Position numbers and translations under genes: made by a program. Source: Candidatus Endomicrobium neocapritermitis (lineage in GTDB: Bacteria > Elusimicrobiota > Endomicrobiia > Endomicrobiales > Endomicrobiaceae). Taken from it: a stretch of 64,000 nt of DNA. The notes under the pieces are model-generated. The model was not told where the DNA came from. It saw only the letters and a program-made list of their open reading frames with translations, and searched no databases. Shown here in pieces: positions 28,479 through 36,368 of this stretch; position 1 is the first letter of the stretch; every line of letters begins with the position of its first letter. The stretch lies in NCBI GenBank assembly GCA_009778325.1, contig WRJZ01000047.1, forward strand, positions 1-64,000. Direction: 5' to 3'.

Positions 28479-28967
28479 GTGTTTTTTACTTTCTTCAGAG
28501 ATATTCTGAAGGTTTCACGGAGAGACGTGTCCCACAATCAGATAGCTTTCGGCGCTGTGCTCGGCGTTTTTTTCGGGCTTGTTCCGGGAATTTTATTGAA
28601 AATCTTTATTTTTGCGTTAATAATGATTATGCAGGTGAATATCGCTGCGGCTTTTGCAAGCGCTGCGGTTTTTTGGTTAATAGGGCTTTTTACGGATCCG
28701 GTATCGGATAGAATAGGATTCTTTATTTTAAACGCGGATTCTTTGGTTCCGTTTTGGAGTTCCCTGTATAATATTCCGGTTGTTCCTTTCACTAAGTTTA
28801 ACAATACCGTTGTTATGGGCAATATAGCCCTTTCATTTATTTTGTCAGTTCCGGTATATTTGCTTTCAATAGGATTCGTCGCTTATTACAGGAAGTACTG
28901 GCGCGACAGAATAGCTAAGTGGAGAATAGTAAAGCTTCTTACGGCGAAAAAGGCAATTTACAATTAA
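28479..28967 (+). CDS. TIGR03546/DUF2062-like integral membrane protein
   Basis: About 162 residues with 3-4 TM helices and the DUF2062-like motif AFGAVLGVFFGLVPG. I recognise it as the TIGR03546 type, which is typically found next to a TIGR03545 protein, as here. Function is unknown. GTG at 28479 with AAAGGAGG 5 bp upstream is chosen over an upstream TTG. The last residues (IYN-stop) lie in the left arm of the next repeat element. Confidence 0.75.
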   Translation: MFFTFFRDILKVSRRDVSHNQIAFGAVLGVFFGLVPGILLKIFIFALIMIMQVNIAAAFASAAVFWLIGLFTDPVSDRIGFFILNADSLVPFWSSLYNIPVVPFTKFNNTVVMGNIALSFILSVPVYLLSIGFVAYYRKYWRDRIAKWRIVKLLTAKKAIYN

Positions 28968-29061
28968 CAAATAACAATGAACAATGCCGTAGTTTCGCGT
29001 ATGCGAAACATAATAAATAAGTTTTTGCTTCGCAAAAACACAATAATTGTTAATTTTTATT
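28953..29061 (+). repeat. Palindromic element E7 (CAATTAA heptamer arms)
   Basis: The left arm units CAATTAA, CAAATAA, CAATGAA are mirrored by a short AATAATTGTTAATT right arm. The core hairpins are GTTTCGCGTATGCGAAAC and TTTTTGCTTCGCAAAAA separated by ATAATAAATAAG. It begins inside the upstream CDS and ends at the TTGGAG RBS of the next gene. Confidence 0.82.
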
Positions 29062-29071
29062 GGAGACGTTA

Positions 29072-30967
29072 ATGAAAATCTTCAGACGGACTTTTATTGT
29101 TCCTACGGCAGTAATTACAGCTCTTATTTTCATTTTCTTTATTTTTTATTTGGATGTTTATCTTAAAAGGGCTTTTATTTCCACGGGGCAGCTCATTTTC
29201 GGGGCAAAAGTAGAAGTCGGCAGCCTGAAAACGAGATTTATAGGTTTGTCCGTAAATATACGGGACATAAAAATCGGCGATAAAGACAATGAGTTTAAAA
29301 ATCTTGCCGATATAGAGTACGTGAATTTCGGAGTCCGCTTCATACCGCTTCTTTCAATGAAATTTATAGTAGACGATATGACTGTTGACGGCATTAAATG
29401 GGGCACGGCAAGAACAGCTTCAAACAAGCTTGCTCCAAAAAAACGAAAAGAGACAAAACCGGCTGAAGAATCATTTGCTTCAAGAGCCGTAAGAGAAATG
29501 AAAAATAAAGCCGTTGAAGAACACAATGCTTTACCGAGCGTCCGGCAATTCGGCGAAATACAAAATCAGATAAATAATTTCAGCCCGCAGAGCATAGTGG
29601 ATATGGCCGGCATACAATCCGTAAGAAAAGTTCAGGACTCTTATGTTAACCTTATGGGCAGAACCGACGCGTATAGTAAAAAAATTGACGAGTTTGACGT
29701 AAAATCGCAAATTGCCGATATTACGGCGCTCACTGACGCTGTTTCACAAACAAATATTAATACTGCCGCGGATGCGCAGGCATTGAAAGATAATCTTTCA
29801 ATGCTTAACGAAGAAAAGAAGAGTCTTGAGCAGACATACGCCGATTTAAAAGCAATAAAAGACAGCTTGATAAAAGACGCGAAAGAACAGCAAAACGCTT
29901 TCAAAGACATATCTTTGCTTATAAATCAGGATATTGACAATATAGCATCAAAGCTTTCCGTGCCTTCTTTGGACTTAAAAAACGTAACAAGGATGCTTTT
30001 TCGAGAGATTTGGATGCAGAGAGTTGATAAAGAGCTCTATTATATGAATCTTATAAGAAAATATATGCCTGAAAGAAATACTGAAGAAAGCAACAGACCC
30101 GAACCAAGGGAAAGAATTAGAGGCAGGGAAATTGTTTATCCCATTCAAAACAGACTTCCTAAGCTTTGGATAGTAAGCATTAAACTTTCGGGAACTTCCG
30201 GAGGGGAAGGCAAAGAAGGCGTTCCGATAACTTTCAGCGGTATCGCTAAAAATATTTCTTCCGATCAAAAGCTGACCGGTCAAAAAACAACTTTTGAAGT
30301 TAAAGGCGATGATATGAGCCAGACTCTTACCCTTGAAGGAAGTTTTAACAGAGTTGCAGATGTTGCCGAAGATATAATTTCATTTACCACGGAGGGCATG
30401 GACGCGGTAAGGCTTGGCATTCCCGAAGGCGATTACACTCCTTCATTTAAAGAAGCTCAAGCCAAAATTTATGCGGAATTTATGATGCTTGGGAGTGATT
30501 TTATAACAAAAGCCGGTATTTATATTAACGGTTTGCAGTATGATTGCGAATCAAGGGATTTTCAAGGCGTGAGTCCGGAGATTATAAGATATGTTGACAT
30601 GCTCTGGCATGGCATAAATTCAATGAATATTGAAGCGTCTATGTCTGTATTAAAGGATGAAGGCATTAAATTTGATTTCACTTCCGATATAGATAAACTG
30701 CTCGGGTATAGATTTAATAATATAATCAACGCTGCAATCGGCGACATTAAAGACAGAATAAGAAAAGAAATCACCCAGTATGTTGACTCGCAGAGAAGCG
30801 TTTTGCAGGCAGATGCTGACAAGTACGGCAGTCAGATACAAAAAGAGCTTGAGTCTAAAATGAATGATATACAAAAGAAAATTAATGAAGTGAAAAAACT
30901 TATTGCTGATAAAGAAAACGAGATAAAAAAATCTGCGGTGTCATCTTTATTGCCAATAAAAAAATAG
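29072..30967 (+). CDS. TIGR03545 family AsmA-like envelope protein
   Basis: About 631 residues: N-terminal TM anchor (about 6-30), an AsmA-like beta segment (FGAKVEVGSLKTRF...), then a long coiled-coil region (about 150-330), a second beta-rich region and a C-terminal coiled coil. TIGR03545 members resemble AsmA/TamB-like envelope proteins that bridge the periplasm; the exact role is unknown. ATG at 29072 has GGAG upstream and is preferred over TTG at 29060. It pairs with the preceding TIGR03546 gene. Confidence 0.78.
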   Translation: MKIFRRTFIVPTAVITALIFIFFIFYLDVYLKRAFISTGQLIFGAKVEVGSLKTRFIGLSVNIRDIKIGDKDNEFKNLADIEYVNFGVRFIPLLSMKFIVDDMTVDGIKWGTARTASNKLAPKKRKETKPAEESFASRAVREMKNKAVEEHNALPSVRQFGEIQNQINNFSPQSIVDMAGIQSVRKVQDSYVNLMGRTDAYSKKIDEFDVKSQIADITALTDAVSQTNINTAADAQALKDNLSMLNEEKKSLEQTYADLKAIKDSLIKDAKEQQNAFKDISLLINQDIDNIASKLSVPSLDLKNVTRMLFREIWMQRVDKELYYMNLIRKYMPERNTEESNRPEPRERIRGREIVYPIQNRLPKLWIVSIKLSGTSGGEGKEGVPITFSGIAKNISSDQKLTGQKTTFEVKGDDMSQTLTLEGSFNRVADVAEDIISFTTEGMDAVRLGIPEGDYTPSFKEAQAKIYAEFMMLGSDFITKAGIYINGLQYDCESRDFQGVSPEIIRYVDMLWHGINSMNIEASMSVLKDEGIKFDFTSDIDKLLGYRFNNIINAAIGDIKDRIRKEITQYVDSQRSVLQADADKYGSQIQKELESKMNDIQKKINEVKKLIADKENEIKKSAVSSLLPIKK

Positions 30968-31089
30968 AGTGAAGAGTGGAGAGTGAAAAGTGAAGATAAA
31001 GTGTTTTCGCTTCGCGAAAACCTATTAATAGATTTCGGCGAAGCCGAAATTCAATATCTCCACTCCTCACTCTTCAATCTTCACTCTGT
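30966..31089 (+). repeat. Palindromic element E8 (AGAGTGA heptamer arms, inverted class A core)
   Basis: The same arm unit as E4, E14 and E18 (GAGTGAA/GAGTGGA/GAGTGAA), mirrored by CACTCCT/CACTCTT/CAATCTT/CACTCTG. The core order is inverted: GTTTTCGC-TTC-GCGAAAAC, CTATTAATAG, then TTTCGGC-GAA-GCCGAAA. It starts at the stop of the upstream gene and lies before the nrdR promoters, not next to an RBS. Confidence 0.87.
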
Positions 31090-31095
31090 AGTCCC

Positions 31096-31125
31096 TTGAC
31101 AATACAATCCATAGTATGTTACAAT
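31096..31125 (+). promoter_or_regulatory. Upstream promoter P1 of nrdR
   Basis: TTGACA (31096-31101), 18 bp, TACAAT (31120-31125). A direct repeat TACAATCC occurs at 31103-31110 and 31120-31127, the second overlapping the -10 box; it could bind a regulator. Downstream the gap holds an AT-rich stretch and a small GGGAAC-TAA-GTTCCC hairpin. Confidence 0.6.
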
Positions 31126-31193
31126 CCATTCATTCAAACCGGTAGTTAATTTTTCTAAAAACAAAAAATAAAAAAGGGAACTAAGTTCCCAGC

Positions 31194-31222
31194 TTGACAA
31201 ATCTATATGTATGTTGTAGGAT
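31194..31222 (+). promoter_or_regulatory. Main promoter P2 of nrdR-nrdJ
   Basis: TTGACA (31194-31199), a 17 bp spacer and TAGGAT (31217-31222); predicted start near 31229, giving a leader of about 57 nt before nrdR. This is the best-formed promoter of the region. Confidence 0.72.
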
Positions 31223-31238
31223 AGCTTCTGCTACAACA
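31212..31238 (+). promoter_or_regulatory. Candidate operator: inverted repeat over -10 of P2
   Basis: TGTTGTAG (31212-31219) and CTACAACA (31231-31238) form a perfect 8-bp inverted repeat with an 11 bp gap spanning the -10 box and the start site. It does not resemble the known NrdR box (ACA...TTGTGT type), so the binder is unknown; NrdR autoregulation is only a guess. It could also form an RNA hairpin. Confidence 0.4.
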
Positions 31239-31285
31239 GGTAGCAACGATTTTTTGTCCCTTTATTAAAAAAACAAGAGTAAATT

Positions 31286-31795
31286 ATGAAATGTCCTTTT
31301 TGCGGAAGTTTTCAAGACCAAGTGCTTGATTCCCGTCCTATTGAACATAGCCCTGCAGTAAGAAGGCGCAGAGAATGCCTGGAATGCAAAAAGCGTTATA
31401 CTACGTTTGAGCGTCCTGAGGAGATTTCTTTGGCTGTTGTTAAAACAGACCAGTCAAGAGAACCTTTTGACAGAAAAAAAGTGTGGGCAGGCATAGACAG
31501 GGCATGCAGAAAACGTCCCGTAGCCGTTGAAACTATTGATAAAATAGTAAATGAGATAGAAAATGAGCTTTCCGCAGAATATGTTATGGAGATACCTACT
31601 AATATAATAGGTCAGAAGATACTTGATAAACTTTGGGACATTGATTTGGTGGCATATATACGTTTTGCTTCCGTTTACAGGAAGTTCGGCGATATAGATA
31701 CATTTATGGAAGAACTTAAAAAACTTAAAAAAGAACACTTAAAAAGGCAATTACGAATTACAAATTACGAATTACGAATTAAAGGCAAAAAATAG
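31286..31795 (+). CDS. nrdR: Transcriptional repressor NrdR
   Basis: 169 residues. The N-terminal zinc ribbon is MKCPFCGS...CLECKKRYTTFER and the ATP-cone follows (VVKTDQSREPFDRKKVWAGIDRACRKRPV split across about 52-85). NrdR senses ATP/dATP and represses ribonucleotide reductase genes; here it precedes nrdJ directly. The final about 15 residues (RQLRITNYELRIKGKK) are not family sequence: they are the translated AATTACG heptamers of the repeat element inserted at the 3' end. Confidence 0.95.
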   Translation: MKCPFCGSFQDQVLDSRPIEHSPAVRRRRECLECKKRYTTFERPEEISLAVVKTDQSREPFDRKKVWAGIDRACRKRPVAVETIDKIVNEIENELSAEYVMEIPTNIIGQKILDKLWDIDLVAYIRFASVYRKFGDIDTFMEELKKLKKEHLKRQLRITNYELRIKGKK

Positions 31796-31850
31796 CAGTT
31801 TAGTCGTTGCAGTTGATTCGTAATTCGTAATTTGTAATTCGTAATTGTTG
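31748..31850 (+). repeat. Palindromic element E9 (AATTACG heptamer arms, class B core)
   Basis: The left arm (AATTACG, AATTACA, AATTACG, AATTACG) lies inside nrdR and encodes its C-terminus; the right arm is CGTAATT x4 with one variant. The core is AAAGGCAAAAAATAGC...GTCGTTGC. The element ends in GTTGTTATC followed by the GGAGG of nrdJ. Confidence 0.9.
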
Positions 31851-31868
31851 TTATCGGAGGCAGTAAAA

Positions 31869-34196
31869 ATGACGAAAAACACTAAAGAAGAACTTATTTC
31901 CAAAAACAGCGCGAAACTTGAAAAAAACGCTTTAACCGTTCTTCAGAAAAGGTATCTGAGGAAAGATGAAAAAGGTAATGTTATTGAAAAGCCCGAAGAT
32001 TTGTTGTACAGGGTTGCCGAAAATATAGCCCAGGCCGACAAAATATATGATAAAGACGCCGACGTAGAGTCTTTGACAAAAGAATTTTATCTGGCAATGT
32101 CTTCTTTGGATTTTTTGCCGAACTCTCCCACATTAATGAATGCCGGAAGGCAGCTCCAGCAGCTTTCGGCATGTTTTGTTTTGCCTATAGAAGATTCAAT
32201 GGAATCAATATTTGAAACTCTTAAAAATACGGCTTTAATACATAAATCCGGCGGCGGAACCGGTTTTTCATTTTCAAGGCTTCGCCCTAAAATGGACTCG
32301 GTACAGACAACCAGCGGCGTTTCGTCAGGGCCGGTATCGTTCATGCAGGTTTTTAACGCGGCTACGGAAGCAATAAAGCAGGGCGGAACAAGGCGCGGCG
32401 CGAATATGGGCATGCTGAGAGTGGATCATCCGGATATTTTAGAGTTTATAACCTGCAAAGATAAAAACGACAGCTTAAACAACTTTAATATATCGGTTGC
32501 AATAACAAAAGAGTTTATGGACGCTTTGGAAGACGATGAAGATTATAATCTTTATAATCCCCGCACAAAAGAGCCGGCCGGAAAACTGAACGCAAAAGAC
32601 GTTTTCAATAAAATTATTGACGCCGCGTGGAAAAACGGCGAACCGGGAATAGTTTTTATCGACAGAATGAACGATGCCAACCCTACCCCTAAAGTCGGCA
32701 TGATAGAATCCACAAACCCTTGCGGAGAGCAGCCGCTTTTGCCTTATGAATCGTGCAATCTGGGTTCTATAAATCTCGCGCGTTTCGTGAAAAACGACAG
32801 CGTTAACTGGGACAAGCTTGAAAACACTATTAAAACCGCAGTTCATTTTCTTGACAACGTTATAGATATGAACAACTATCCCGTGCAAAAAATCGGCGAG
32901 ACAACGCGTTCAAACAGAAAAATAGGGCTCGGCGTAATGGGCTGGGCGGACATGCTTATGTATTTGGGCATTCCTTACGGCTCGCATGATTCCATAATGC
33001 TGGCTGAAAAAGTTATGGGTTTTATTCAGGCAAAATCCCATGAAGCTTCGGAAGAACTTGCTCTTAAGAGAGGCGCTTTCCCGAACTTTAAGCAGAGCAT
33101 TTACGCAAAAGGCAATCCTATCAGAAACGCGACTACCACCACGATTGCTCCGACTGGAACAATCGGAATAATAGCGTCGGCTTCGGGAGGAGTAGAGCCT
33201 ATTTTTGCTTTGGTTTACAAGAGAGCGCAGTGCCTTGACAATGAAGAAATGTATGAGGTAAATCCTTATTTTGAAAAGATAGCCAAAGAAAACGGTTTTT
33301 ATTCTGACGAACTTATGGACAAAATTGCCGAAAAAGGAAGCGTTCACGGCATAAAGGAAATTCCGGAAAAGATTAAGAAGATTTTTGTTACGGCCCAGGA
33401 TATTACTCCGGAAGACCATATAAGAATGCAGGCTGCTTTCCAGAAATTTACGGATAACGCGGTTTCAAAAACAGTGAATTTTCCTAATGCCGCAACCAAA
33501 GAAGACGTAAAGAAAGTGTATATTCTTTCATATAAGATGGGCTGCAAAGGCGTGACTGTTTACAGAGACGGCAGCCGCGACGTACAGGTTTTAAATCTTG
33601 CGAACAAAAAAGAAGGCGCGTCTGTTGCCGAAACATTACAGGAAGAGAAAAAACCCAGAACAAGGCCGAAAAAGACGACGGGTTTTACATTCCTTATGCA
33701 TACTGGCTGCGGCAAGATGTATGTAACTATAAATGAAGACGAGAGGGGAGCGTGCGAGCTTTTTACTCAGCTTGGCAAATCCGGCGGATGCACTTCTTCA
33801 CAGTCTGAGGCTATTGCCCGTTTGATTTCGCTTTCTTTGCGTTCCGGAATAGACCAGCAGGAAGTTATAGACCAACTGAAAGGAATAAGATGCCCTTCTC
33901 CTACTTTGGCGGAAGGCGGAGCAATACTTTCATGCGCTGACGCCGTTGCAAAAGCTTTGGAAGCATACGCAAAAGAAAAATCAGCTCCGGCGCTTTTTGC
34001 TCAGGAAGTTGCTCATTCCGAGCCTTATGCGGAGATACCGCAGGAAGCCGCGGCAGCAGCTTCAGGCGGATATTCAACCAACCCGAGAAATAATTTTTCC
34101 GGTTCATGCCCTCAGTGCCCCGAGTGCGGCGAGATGCTGACTTTTGCCGAAGGGTGTGTTGTATGCAGGGATTGCGGGTATTCCAAGTGCTGGTGA
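31869..34196 (+). CDS. nrdJ: Ribonucleoside-diphosphate reductase, adenosylcobalamin-dependent (class II)
   Basis: 775 residues. It makes dNDPs with a cobalamin-generated thiyl radical and needs no oxygen. Visible are the ATP-cone-free N-terminus, SPTLMNAG, LSACFVLP with the redox Cys, SGGGTGFSFSRLRP, NPCGEQPLLPYESCNLGS with the radical Cys, and TTTTIAPTGTIGIIAS. The C-terminus carries the swinging-arm cysteines in CPECGEMLTF...CVVCRDCGYSKC. ATG at 31869 has GGAGG 8 bp upstream. Cobalamin need suggests uptake or synthesis elsewhere; no B12 riboswitch is visible here. Confidence 0.96.
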   Translation: MTKNTKEELISKNSAKLEKNALTVLQKRYLRKDEKGNVIEKPEDLLYRVAENIAQADKIYDKDADVESLTKEFYLAMSSLDFLPNSPTLMNAGRQLQQLSACFVLPIEDSMESIFETLKNTALIHKSGGGTGFSFSRLRPKMDSVQTTSGVSSGPVSFMQVFNAATEAIKQGGTRRGANMGMLRVDHPDILEFITCKDKNDSLNNFNISVAITKEFMDALEDDEDYNLYNPRTKEPAGKLNAKDVFNKIIDAAWKNGEPGIVFIDRMNDANPTPKVGMIESTNPCGEQPLLPYESCNLGSINLARFVKNDSVNWDKLENTIKTAVHFLDNVIDMNNYPVQKIGETTRSNRKIGLGVMGWADMLMYLGIPYGSHDSIMLAEKVMGFIQAKSHEASEELALKRGAFPNFKQSIYAKGNPIRNATTTTIAPTGTIGIIASASGGVEPIFALVYKRAQCLDNEEMYEVNPYFEKIAKENGFYSDELMDKIAEKGSVHGIKEIPEKIKKIFVTAQDITPEDHIRMQAAFQKFTDNAVSKTVNFPNAATKEDVKKVYILSYKMGCKGVTVYRDGSRDVQVLNLANKKEGASVAETLQEEKKPRTRPKKTTGFTFLMHTGCGKMYVTINEDERGACELFTQLGKSGGCTSSQSEAIARLISLSLRSGIDQQEVIDQLKGIRCPSPTLAEGGAILSCADAVAKALEAYAKEKSAPALFAQEVAHSEPYAEIPQEAAAAASGGYSTNPRNNFSGSCPQCPECGEMLTFAEGCVVCRDCGYSKCW

Positions 34197-34262
34197 CAAA
34201 AGCAGGCTGTAAATCCGCTCTTTTGTCATTGCGAGGAAGGACGAGTCCTGACGTGGCAATCC
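34195..34262 (+). repeat. Hairpin plus TGTCATTGCGAG-type palindromic repeat
   Basis: GACAAAAG (34195-34202) pairs with CTTTTGTC (34220-34227) just after the nrdJ stop. Overlapping this is TGTCATTGCGAG...CGTGGCAATCC (34224-34262), with inner ACGAGTCCTGACGT. The TGTCATTGCGAG/GGCAATC pair is a repeat known from many unrelated bacterial genomes. It is a different family from E1-E20 in this window. Confidence 0.8.
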
Positions 34263-34303
34263 AGTCTTTAAAAACTGATGACGATTAAAAGGTATAAGGT
34301 AAT

Positions 34304-34873
34304 ATGGTCAAAAACGATAAGTGGATAATTAAAAACGCTTTAGAGAAAAAAATAATAGAGTCTTTTGAAGCGGGACAGGTAAAAAAAGTTAACGGAAACG
34401 GAGTAATTTCGTTCGGCACTTCGTCTTACGGTTACGATATGCGTTTGTCCGATGAGTTTATGGTTATGAAAGCTCATGACGGGAAAACTGTTCTTGACCC
34501 GAAACAATCAGCAGAAAGCCTGTTTGAATCCGTAAAAGTAAAAGACCACATAGTGGTCCCGCCGAATTCAATTATTTTAGGAAAGACAATAGAGTATTTC
34601 AGAATTCCGCGCGATGTTGTTACGATTGCGTTTGGTAAGTCGACTTACGCGAGATGCGGAATTTTTGTAAACGTGACGCCTTTTGAACCTGAGTGGGAAG
34701 GTTTTGTGACGCTTTCCATTGCGAATACGACTTCTTTGCCGGTAAAAGTTTATGCTAATGAAGGCATCGCGCAGGTGCTTTTTCTCGGCGCGAGCGAAGT
34801 ATGCGAAGTATCGTATGCCGACAGAAAAGGAAAATATCAGGCGCAAAAAAGCATAACTTCGGCAAAAATTTGA
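34304..34873 (+). CDS. dcd: dCTP deaminase
   Basis: 189 residues. It deaminates dCTP to dUTP on the route to dTMP. The family motifs SYGYDMRLS, VVPPNSIILGKTIEYFRIP, GKSTYARCGIFVNVTPFEPEWEG (catalytic Glu in this loop) and NTTSLPVKVYANEGIAQ are clear. It sits after nrdJ and forms with nrdR-nrdJ a deoxynucleotide block. The RBS is AAAAGGTATAAGG. Confidence 0.95.
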   Translation: MVKNDKWIIKNALEKKIIESFEAGQVKKVNGNGVISFGTSSYGYDMRLSDEFMVMKAHDGKTVLDPKQSAESLFESVKVKDHIVVPPNSIILGKTIEYFRIPRDVVTIAFGKSTYARCGIFVNVTPFEPEWEGFVTLSIANTTSLPVKVYANEGIAQVLFLGASEVCEVSYADRKGKYQAQKSITSAKI

Positions 34874-34883
34874 TATAATAAAA

Positions 34884-34995
34884 AGACGCAGAGATGCGGG
34901 GACGCGGAGATGCAGAGTAAAGGCAAAACGGCAAAAATTATGGTGGCGGTTGTCGTTGCTATGCATCTCTGCCTCACTGCATCCCTGCTTCTCAT
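34884..34995 (+). repeat. Palindromic element E10 (8-bp AGACGCAG/AGATGCGG arms, class B core)
   Basis: The left arm has four 8-bp units (AGACGCAG, AGATGCGG, GGACGCGG, AGATGCAG). The right arm is GCATCTCT-GCCTCACT-GCATCCCT-GCTTCTCA. The core is AAAGGCAAAACGGCAAAA...GTTGTCGTTGC. It ends at ATAGGGG, the RBS of guaA. Confidence 0.85.
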
Positions 34996-35011
34996 ATAGG
35001 GGTTACATAAA

Positions 35012-36265
35012 ATGATTTTGATTTTGGATTTCGGCTCGCCGGATACTCAGCTTATCGCAAGGCGCGTCAGAGAAGCAAAAGTTTATTGTGAAATTTATCC
35101 CGGTAATAAAAGTTTATCTTCCATAGAAAACTTAAAAGATTTTAAAGGCATAATACTTTCTGGGGGCATTTCCCGTCTTGACCCGAAAGTTCGCAAACTT
35201 GGCGTTCCGGTTATAAACGGCGCAAAATTTCACGCTGAAGTAAAAAGTTCCTCCGGCAGCAAAAAAAATCTTCAAAATTTCATATTCGGCGCGTGCGGGC
35301 TGAAACGCACATGGACGATGAAATCTTACATCGCCGGTGAAATCAACAGAATCAAAGAACAGGTAGGCAAAGGCAGGGTTTTGTGCGCGCTTTCGGGCGG
35401 CGTTGATTCGTCCGTAGCGGCCGTTATGCTTCATAAAGCCATAGGCAAAAGGCTGTTTTGCGTTTATGTTGACCACGGGCTGCAAAAGTTCGGAGAAAAT
35501 GAAAGAGTAAAAAAGATATTCGGAAAAAAATTCGGCAAAAACCTTATTATGGTTGACGCGAAAAAAACTTTTCTCGGAAAGCTTAAAGGCGTAACCGACC
35601 CTGAACAAAAAAGAAAAATTATCGGGCATACTTTTATAGAAGTTTTTGACAGGGAAGCAAAAAAAATTAAAGGCATAGATTTCCTTTTACAGGGCACAAT
35701 TTATCCGGATATCATAGAGAGCGTTATTGCAAAAGGCGCAAAACAGCCGATAAAAAGCCATCACAATGTCGGCGGTTTGCCGGAAAAAATGAAATTGAAA
35801 TTTGTTGAGCCTTTAAAATTTTTGTTTAAAGACGAGGTGCGAATTTTAGGCAGAGAACTGGGGCTTCCGGACGAGATTATAAAAAGACAGCCTTTGCCGG
35901 GTCCCGGGCTTGCAGTTCGCTGCATAGGAGATATAACGGAAGAAAAGTTAAGAATTTTAAAAGAAGCCGATTATATCGTTACGCAGGAAATAAGAAAAGC
36001 AGGTTTGTATGAAAAAATATGGCAGTCTTTTGCTATAATACTCCCGGTTAAAACGGTCGGCGTGAAAAATGACGAGAGAAGCTATGAGCATGTTATAGTT
36101 TTAAGAGCGGTTAATTCCGAAGACGCGATGACGGCAGAGTGGGTTAAACTGCCTTACGGCCTGCTTGGCAGAATATCTTCAAGAATAATTAATGAAGTAA
36201 AAGGCGCAAACAGGGTGGTTTACGATATTTCCGACAAACCGCCGGCTACTATTGAATGGGAATGA
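35012..36265 (+). CDS. guaA: GMP synthase with deleted glutaminase core (ammonia-dependent?)
   Basis: 417 residues versus about 510-525 in normal GuaA. The first 55 residues match the class I GATase start (LDFG, TQLIARRVRE, GIILSGG). Then GVPV (64-67) jumps to KFHAEV (72-77), the equivalent of QFHPEV. About 95 residues including the GICYG nucleophile Cys are missing; the His and Glu of the triad remain. The synthetase part is intact: LSGGVDSSVAAV (PP-loop, about 128-139), IKSHHNVGGLPE, PLPGPGLAVRC and the C-terminal KPPATIEWE. It should convert XMP to GMP with free ammonia or with glutaminase help from another protein. No frameshift is seen. Confidence 0.93.
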   Translation: MILILDFGSPDTQLIARRVREAKVYCEIYPGNKSLSSIENLKDFKGIILSGGISRLDPKVRKLGVPVINGAKFHAEVKSSSGSKKNLQNFIFGACGLKRTWTMKSYIAGEINRIKEQVGKGRVLCALSGGVDSSVAAVMLHKAIGKRLFCVYVDHGLQKFGENERVKKIFGKKFGKNLIMVDAKKTFLGKLKGVTDPEQKRKIIGHTFIEVFDREAKKIKGIDFLLQGTIYPDIIESVIAKGAKQPIKSHHNVGGLPEKMKLKFVEPLKFLFKDEVRILGRELGLPDEIIKRQPLPGPGLAVRCIGDITEEKLRILKEADYIVTQEIRKAGLYEKIWQSFAIILPVKTVGVKNDERSYEHVIVLRAVNSEDAMTAEWVKLPYGLLGRISSRIINEVKGANRVVYDISDKPPATIEWE

Positions 36266-36269
36266 AACG

Positions 36270-36360
36270 GCAGAGAATAGATAATAGAGAATAGTGAAAT
36301 ATAAAATTTTCTCTTTTGTCGTTGTCGTATCTATTCTCTTTTCTCTATACTCTATTAACT
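36270..36360 (+). repeat. Palindromic element E12 (GAGAATA heptamer arms, class B-like core)
   Basis: The left arm is GAGAATA-GATAATA-GAGAATA and the right arm TATTCTC-TTTTCTC-TATACTC-TATTAAC. The core has TTTTGTCGTTGTCGT, as in E10. It fills the guaA-pstS gap and ends with the GGAATTAT before the pstS ATG. Confidence 0.82.
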
Positions 36361-36368
36361 GGAATTAT

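Noticed and set aside
31085-31285. Cobalamin riboswitch before nrdJ
   Set aside because: No B12-box-like sequence in this gap or in the nrdR-nrdJ gap; only promoters, a small hairpin and repeats.
35012-36265. guaA as a frameshifted pseudogene
   Set aside because: The frame is open throughout, and all synthetase motifs up to the conserved C-terminus are intact; an in-frame deletion is the simpler reading.
36294-36368. N-terminal extension of PstS from the upstream start
   Set aside because: It would be translated from the repeat element and would put a second hydrophobic stretch before a clean lipoprotein signal.
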